Assembly: GCA_964385755.1 (NCBI GenBank)
Contig: CAYLPZ010000026.1
Coordinates: 1-20,956 of the forward strand
Reading direction: 5' to 3'
Length of the DNA stretch: 20,956 nucleotides
Source of the DNA: CAG-698 sp964385755
GTDB taxonomy: Bacteria > Bacillota_I > Bacilli_A > ML615J-28 > CAG-698
Part shown: positions 16,737-20,956 of the stretch, piece after piece
Position numbering within the stretch: position 1 is the first letter of the stretch
Layout: each line of letters starts with the position of its first letter
Notes under the pieces: model-generated
Seen by the model: only the letters and a program-made list of their open reading frames with translations
The model's database searches: none
What the model was told of the DNA's origin: nothing
Position numbers and translations under genes: made by a program

Positions 16737-19700
16737 TTATTCTGCTGTTGAAACAGTCCAAGTACCATCTTCATTTTGTGTTGCTACATATCCATTACCT
16801 AATAGGCTATTAGGATCCTTGCTGAAAGAACCTCCAGTGATTGATATTTCAAACTTATTATTTCTACTATCAATATCATAATGATACCATTCTGAACTTG
16901 TTGTTTTAATGAATCCGCCTGATATATTTACTTTTGAACCAGCTTGACCGCAAAATATTGCAGCACCATAGTACCCTATCGCAGGGTCTATTGATTCAAT
17001 AATACCACTTTCAACATTCAAAACATCGTTTGATTCATTCATATAAATTGTATATGAACTGCCACTTACTTTTCCTCCACCAACAGAATCTATAATTGTT
17101 AATTCCGCATAATTATCAATAGTATAATCTGAACTGCCAGTTATAGTTTTACCATTTAAATCAATAGTGATGTTTTTTTTAACTTCAAAAGATTCTATAG
17201 TATCCATCTGAACAACAACTATTTCACCATCACTAGCATCAGCTGCTGCAGCTCCAACAGATCCATATTTAACTTCAACTCCATTTCTAATTATTGTTGC
17301 TACTGTTGGAACAACATATTCTTCAATATTCTCTTTTGTTGTATTTCCATTCCCTGTTACACCATCCAACTTACCATTTTTGATAAGCAATGTACCATTA
17401 TTTGTGATTGCTACATTATAACAATCACCATATAATGTACCACCATTTAAATCAATCGTAACATTTCTACCTTCATCAATTGTAATATATCCAGTATAAG
17501 ATGGCAAACATAATCCTATATTATCATATTCATTTTCCTCTGCAATTGCAGATTCTAAATCTCCATAGAAAATAACAATTCCATTATCATTTGATGCATA
17601 AGCAGTAGATCCATAGTATGAATAAAAATTGAATATTTCACCATTATCTCTTTCCTGACCATTTACAATTATCTTTGAATTTACAACATTATTATTTTTA
17701 TATGTTGTTGTTTTTGCATAAGTTGAATGATAAATAGTTGAACCTGAGATTAATCCTATTGTTTCTAGTTCGGCAAATCCATTAATTTCAACCACTACAT
17801 TTTCCACTAAACAATTTGTAATTCCTGTACCATATGCCCAACCAATTATACCACCAACTGATTTTTTTCCTGATATTTTTATATTCTTTACAGTGCAATT
17901 CTTAACTCTTTCAGATACTCCTTCACCTGAGAATCCTAAAATTCCACCCATTTGTCTTCCATCAGTGATTTCTGAAGTTTCATCTCCACATACACTTGAA
18001 TTTGTTATTTTTGGATATCCATAACCAATGATACCACCTACATATGAAGAATTAAAATTTGGGATAGAACCATTTGAAGTATTTACTCCTATTTCTATAT
18101 GACCAGAAACGTGAACATTATCTATTTTCGCATTTGAACTTCCTACTAATGCACCTAATGCTGAATTGCCTACTACATATACATTATAAATATTCACATT
18201 TTTATATTCTTTTGCATTACTTTTTCCAAATAATCCAAATCCATCTCCAGTTCTTTCACCCTCAACATATACGTTACTAATTGTATAGTTTCCACCATCA
18301 AATGTACCTGCAAAATTATTAATCGGAGTCCAATAATAGTTTAATAAGTCAATATTACTTGCAATAGTAACGGTTGAATTTCTATAACCTTCAGTATTCG
18401 CATTAACATTTTTAGCGAACCACGCAAATGCATTTGAACTAGAAATAGTAATATTGCTACCATCTTTTGTAAATCCTTCAGGAGCAGAAAGCATTTGCGT
18501 TTCAATATCAGACCAATATTTTCTAACAAACTGTTCATAACCACATTTTGTACATCTATTTTCATTAAATGTATGTTCTTCAATAAAAGTCATATTACAT
18601 GATGTACAAGTAGCTTTATGTTTGCCATCTTCATTATCTACATAAGTCCATTCAGGATGTTTACAAGTTAAATCAACTGTTCCTTTATCAATTTCAGGAG
18701 TTTTAACTGTAGGAACAGCTTCATCTGATATTTGCACGTTATTGCCATTTACAGTTACATCAGATGAATCTACTGTGTATGTTGAAACAGGAATAACAAC
18801 TGTATTACTATTGCTATCGACTACAGTCATTTTTGTTGATGAATTATTATTAATTACAGTAACTACTGTATATCCACAACTCTTACATACTTCATACATG
18901 AAATTTCCATCAATTACATATTCTGTTTCATCATGATCACAATTTGCTAGTGCATCTTGTTCAAATTTGGATTGTGCTTCAGCGTCTGTTTTTAGTATTT
19001 CTCCTTCAACTTTTGTACCATCGTTATAATAAACTATAGCATCTTTATCAATTGAAACAGCCGAACCTTCTCCTTCACTTGTTTTTACTTGAAAAACACT
19101 AGCGTTTGCTTTTATGTCAACATGTCCTTCAGCAACATTAATTCTTCCTACTGTTCCAGTTTCATCATAAGAACCCATTGCACATTTTACTATATCTACA
19201 ATACCACTATATCCATAATGTGTGATAATATCACCTTTTGTATTATCATTACTATCTACGTATCCAGTAATAGTAAGTGTTGTTTCAAAACTGTTTGTTC
19301 TAATAACAACATTTTGTATTGAAGTATTATTTACATAACTTATTGATTTAATACCTTCTGTATTGCCTACATCAAGTCCTTTTGTAGCATTAACAGTTGT
19401 TCCTTCAAATCCATTAAGATAAGTAGAATATACACTATGTACTTCATTAGAGATTATCCATAATAAATAACTATCTTTATCTAATTTAGCACTTTCTTCT
19501 ACTGAATTAGGTACATATTCAATTTTATCACCATTTAGATAACAAAATACATCATTCTTACTATCCCAAAGAATTTTATTTTCAGAAATCTTTGAATTAA
19601 TTTTAGCAACATCAAATCCGCCTTCCTCTGCTGCATCTAATGCATCTTGCATTGTTTTATGCTCTTTATTATCAAGAATAAGAGCAGTGTTTAAATTACG

Positions 19701-19844
19701 TACTAATTGTACATCATTTGAAACATTTGCTTTACGAATTATATTACTAAATGTAGGAATCAATACTGCAGCAAGTATCGCAATTACCGCAATAACAATC
19801 ACAAGTTCTACAATTGTAAAACCTTTCTTTAATGTTTTTCTCAT
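16737..19844 (-). CDS. Giant pilin-like surface protein 4, GLUG plus CxxC type
   Basis: A 1035-residue exported protein. It has the canonical prepilin site KTLKKG|FTIVELVIVIA (Gly at -1, Phe9, Glu13). The shared domain runs to about residue 255 (RNLNTAL, KILWDSKNDVFCYL, NVVIRT, THYGYSGIV, SYDETG). Residues 302-323 and 394-434 have CxxC pairs (CKSC, CTSC, CTKC) as in pilin 3. Residues about 505-700 are GLUG-like repeats (FAGTFDGGNYTISNVYV, GFGLFG, YVGGIIGYG, QMGGILGFSG, SVGGIIGWA). Residues 790-1035 form a second solenoid (ITIDLNGKTITG, NISGGFI, ITGGSFSKDP) and end with GYVATQNEDGTWTV. The start is the ATG at 19844. A TTG at 19862 opens the longer frame but its next codons are the GGAGGAG ribosome-binding site. 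It alone has no companion gene and no start-codon hairpin. Confidence 0.87.
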   Translation of the reverse strand: MRKTLKKGFTIVELVIVIAVIAILAAVLIPTFSNIIRKANVSNDVQLVRNLNTALILDNKEHKTMQDALDAAEEGGFDVAKINSKISENKILWDSKNDVFCYLNGDKIEYVPNSVEESAKLDKDSYLLWIISNEVHSVYSTYLNGFEGTTVNATKGLDVGNTEGIKSISYVNNTSIQNVVIRTNSFETTLTITGYVDSNDNTKGDIITHYGYSGIVDIVKCAMGSYDETGTVGRINVAEGHVDIKANASVFQVKTSEGEGSAVSIDKDAIVYYNDGTKVEGEILKTDAEAQSKFEQDALANCDHDETEYVIDGNFMYEVCKSCGYTVVTVINNNSSTKMTVVDSNSNTVVIPVSTYTVDSSDVTVNGNNVQISDEAVPTVKTPEIDKGTVDLTCKHPEWTYVDNEDGKHKATCTSCNMTFIEEHTFNENRCTKCGYEQFVRKYWSDIETQMLSAPEGFTKDGSNITISSSNAFAWFAKNVNANTEGYRNSTVTIASNIDLLNYYWTPINNFAGTFDGGNYTISNVYVEGERTGDGFGLFGKSNAKEYKNVNIYNVYVVGNSALGALVGSSNAKIDNVHVSGHIEIGVNTSNGSIPNFNSSYVGGIIGYGYPKITNSSVCGDETSEITDGRQMGGILGFSGEGVSERVKNCTVKNIKISGKKSVGGIIGWAYGTGITNCLVENVVVEINGFAELETIGLISGSTIYHSTYAKTTTYKNNNVVNSKIIVNGQERDNGEIFNFYSYYGSTAYASNDNGIVIFYGDLESAIAEENEYDNIGLCLPSYTGYITIDEGRNVTIDLNGGTLYGDCYNVAITNNGTLLIKNGKLDGVTGNGNTTKENIEEYVVPTVATIIRNGVEVKYGSVGAAAADASDGEIVVVQMDTIESFEVKKNITIDLNGKTITGSSDYTIDNYAELTIIDSVGGGKVSGSSYTIYMNESNDVLNVESGIIESIDPAIGYYGAAIFCGQAGSKVNISGGFIKTTSSEWYHYDIDSRNNKFEISITGGSFSKDPNSLLGNGYVATQNEDGTWTVSTAE

Positions 19845-19944
19845 TTTCTTTTTCTCCTCCAATTTATTAATTTTAAGAAAAATAATCCATTAAAAATATT
19901 ATTTATACGTTCTATTCAAAAGAAAATTAATGTAATTTTTGATG

Positions 19945-20053
19945 AAAAAGTACACTTTTATATAATAAAAAAATGTATAAAATACTAACAAAAATTTGCT
20001 TTTTTTATAAAAAAATGATATATTTTTAATAGAAATATTTATTTGTACCTTTA
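19945..20053 (-). promoter_or_regulatory. Module upstream element, copy 4
   Basis: The arms 19945-19963 and 20035-20053 are the most diverged pair (about 13 of 18 compared positions) but keep AAAGTAC and ATAT. Centres are 90 bp apart. The core ATTAAAAATATATCATTTT and the TTTTTTATAAAAAA palindrome are intact. The pilin gene begins about 100 bp later, with no companion between. The remaining 19845-19944 is A+T-rich leader with no feature I can name beyond GGAGGAG. Confidence 0.55.
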
Positions 20054-20089
20054 AAAATTCCCAGTTCAGTCTATTACTGTACTGGGATT
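20053..20089. terminator. Hairpin upstream of module 4
   Basis: CCCAGT (20060-20065) pairs with ACTGGG (20081-20086). After one T/T mismatch CAG pairs with CTG. An A run lies on the left and ATTT on the right. On the minus strand it runs into TTTTT and abuts the distal arm of the upstream element. Its stem resembles that at 16573-16598. Confidence 0.55.
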
Positions 20090-20154
20090 TATTAATATTA
20101 TTAGATTAACAGATAATATAATTACAAGCGATGAATATTGATCAATAATTTTAT

Positions 20155-20223
20155 AAAAAGTTGCTCAGTTTTATATTAAAAAGTTGCTCAGTTTAATATT
20201 AAAAAGTTGCTCAGTTTATTTGA
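20155..20223. repeat. Three tandem 23-bp repeats
   Basis: Units start at 20155, 20178 and 20201 and share AAAAAGTTGCTCAGTTT. The first two also share most of the remaining bases, while the third diverges after 18-20 bp. Repeated short sites at a spacing of two helical turns next to a broken gene look like multiple transposase-binding sites of a mobile-element end (IS21-like elements carry such sites). No transposase gene is present. Confidence 0.7.
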
Positions 20224-20248
20224 CAATTAACAATTGATTTGTATTAAA
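20220..20248 (+). promoter_or_regulatory. Possible promoter facing the truncated ATPase gene
   Basis: TTGACA (20220-20225), a 17-bp spacer and ATTAAA (20243-20248) preceded by TG. It begins in the last tandem repeat unit and points into the remnant at 20238-20807. The -10 is weak. Confidence 0.35.
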
Positions 20249-20807
20249 AGATATTCAAGAACAAGAAAGTGAGTCAATGAGTAGAAATACTATATCAAAA
20301 TACCTTGAAGCATTAGAACGTTTATTTTTATTTAATAATCAGCCTTCATTTTCTCCTAATTTACATTCTTCGTTACGTGTGAAGCAATCAGAAAAAAGAC
20401 ACTTTTCAGATCCCGCAATAGCTTGTGCACTACTCAACATCACAGCTGATAAACTTTTATCAGATTTAAATACATTTGGATTTTTATTTGAAGCATTAGT
20501 AGAACACGATCTTGCAATCTATGCACAATCATTTGGAGCAAAACTTTTCCACTATCAAGATTATAAGAACAATGAAATTGATGCTGTAATTGAACTTGAA
20601 AATGGAGAATGGTGTGCTTTTGAAATAAAACTTGGAGCAAAGAAAATAGATGAAGGAGCTACTAATCTAATCAAAGTATGTAATGATATTACTAAAAATG
20701 GTGGGAAACCACCAAAAGTTATGTGTGTAATATGTGGTCTTTCTAACGCTTCTTATGTTAGACCAGATGGAGTATTTGTTGTTCCTATTACCGCATTAAA
20801 GGATTAG
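20238..20807 (+). pseudogene. 5'-truncated DUF4143/AAA_14-type ATPase
   Basis: The only plus-strand gene. It encodes the C-terminal half of the AAA ATPase plus DUF4143 family, whose full members have about 400 residues. Recognised family text is SMSRNTISKYLEALERLFL, KRHFSDPAIACALL, LLSDLNTFGFLFEALVEHDL, and a nuclease-like NEIDAVIELENG...AFEIKLG in which Asp102, Glu116 and Lys118 (counted from the ATG at 20277) fit a PD-(D/E)XK pattern. Walker A and B are absent. In-frame family sequence continues upstream of the ATG (VLKDIQEQESE) to a TGA at 20235-20237, so the N-terminus was lost and the ATG is an original internal Met. AAGAAAGTGAG before it might still allow a 176-residue product. The break lies beside the tandem repeats. 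Confidence 0.8.
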
Positions 20808-20910
20808 TTAATAAATTATGTTATACTACACTAATTAAATCTTTATTTAACAAATATTCATAATGTGAATCTACATAGAAGAAATTTGTTTATTTAATTA
20901 ATAGCTCTAG

Positions 20911-20954
20911 CAAAAATTTTTGTGATTTTGCCATCTGTCAAAAATTCTTGTGAT
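20911..20954. repeat. Direct repeat of 16 bp, period 28
   Basis: CAAAAATTTTTGTGAT (20911-20926) recurs as CAAAAATTCTTGTGAT (20939-20954), cut off by the window end. Each is itself nearly palindromic at its centre. These may be the first units of a longer array or protein-binding sites at another mobile-element end. The preceding 20808-20910 has no gene or strong terminator that I can see. Confidence 0.45.
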
Positions 20955-20956
20955 AT

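Noticed and set aside
208..19844. Alternative genetic code (TGA as Trp), suggested by the very low G+C
   Set aside because: TGA ends all three companion genes right before the conserved hairpin, and Trp is encoded by TGG in the enzymes.
208..19844. Sortase-anchored surface proteins
   Set aside because: None of the four giant proteins has an LPXTG-like motif, a C-terminal hydrophobic helix or a basic tail.
19845..19862. TTG start at 19862 for pilin-like gene 4
   Set aside because: The codons after that TTG are the GGAGGAG ribosome-binding site of the ATG at 19844.
226..19893. Many open frames of 60-100 codons opposite or inside the giant genes
   Set aside because: They lie antisense or out of frame to genes with clear domains, have no ribosome-binding sites and consist of low-complexity residues expected from A+T-rich repeats.
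4194..20053. Invertible promoter between the inverted arms
   Set aside because: The arms are imperfect, all four cores point the same way and no DNA invertase is encoded in the window. Phase inversion cannot be excluded without reads.
20155..20223. CRISPR array
   Set aside because: The units follow each other without spacers, and there are no cas genes.

Overview
The window is strongly A+T-rich and reads with the standard code: TGA ends three of the genes and Trp is TGG. Ribosome-binding sites are Gram-positive in style. Together with BspA-type repeats, GLUG-like repeats and a gut-Firmicutes style of pilin-like surface protein, this suggests an uncultured low-GC Firmicutes/Bacilli-type organism, probably from an animal gut. 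The lineage is an inference. Every gene except one truncated gene at the right end lies on the minus strand.

The dominant content is an array of four large exported proteins (about 770-1150 residues; 208-3669, 5931-8801, 13556-15862, 16737-19844). All four start with a type IV prepilin (class III) signal, K(R/K)(A/G)|FTIVELV, and share about 250 residues after it. Their C-terminal modules then differ completely: beta-helix and N-N-G-T-I repeats; GLUG-like repeats; CxxC modules plus BspA-type leucine-rich repeats; CxxC modules plus GLUG and beta-solenoid. Three are preceded by a roughly 150-residue, three-helix membrane protein that I do not recognise, and that ends in a near-invariant LNKVYIDLCRMMN. 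In those three pairs the gap between companion stop and pilin start holds a 16-17 bp inverted repeat that buries the pilin start codon.

Upstream of all four modules lies the same roughly 110-120 bp non-coding element. It has two inverted arms and a conserved core of about 40 bp. The arm centres are about 90 bp apart in two copies and about 101 bp in the other two, a difference of one helical turn. Each module ends in its own rho-independent terminator, so each looks like a separate transcription unit: element, companion, pilin-like protein, terminator. I regard this cassette as the candidate undescribed system.

Between the modules are a tocopherol-cyclase-like gene with its own palindromic promoter region (4368-5177), the purine genes purB-purA (13367-10784), and a divergent ECF-sigma-like gene with a consensus promoter (10703-9951) that is a speculative candidate regulator. 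The right end carries three tandem 23-bp repeats next to a 5'-truncated DUF4143/AAA-type ATPase gene on the plus strand, which suggests mobile-element damage. Two intergenic stretches (about 5325-5790 and 9486-9910) hold only weak traces of degraded coding sequence.
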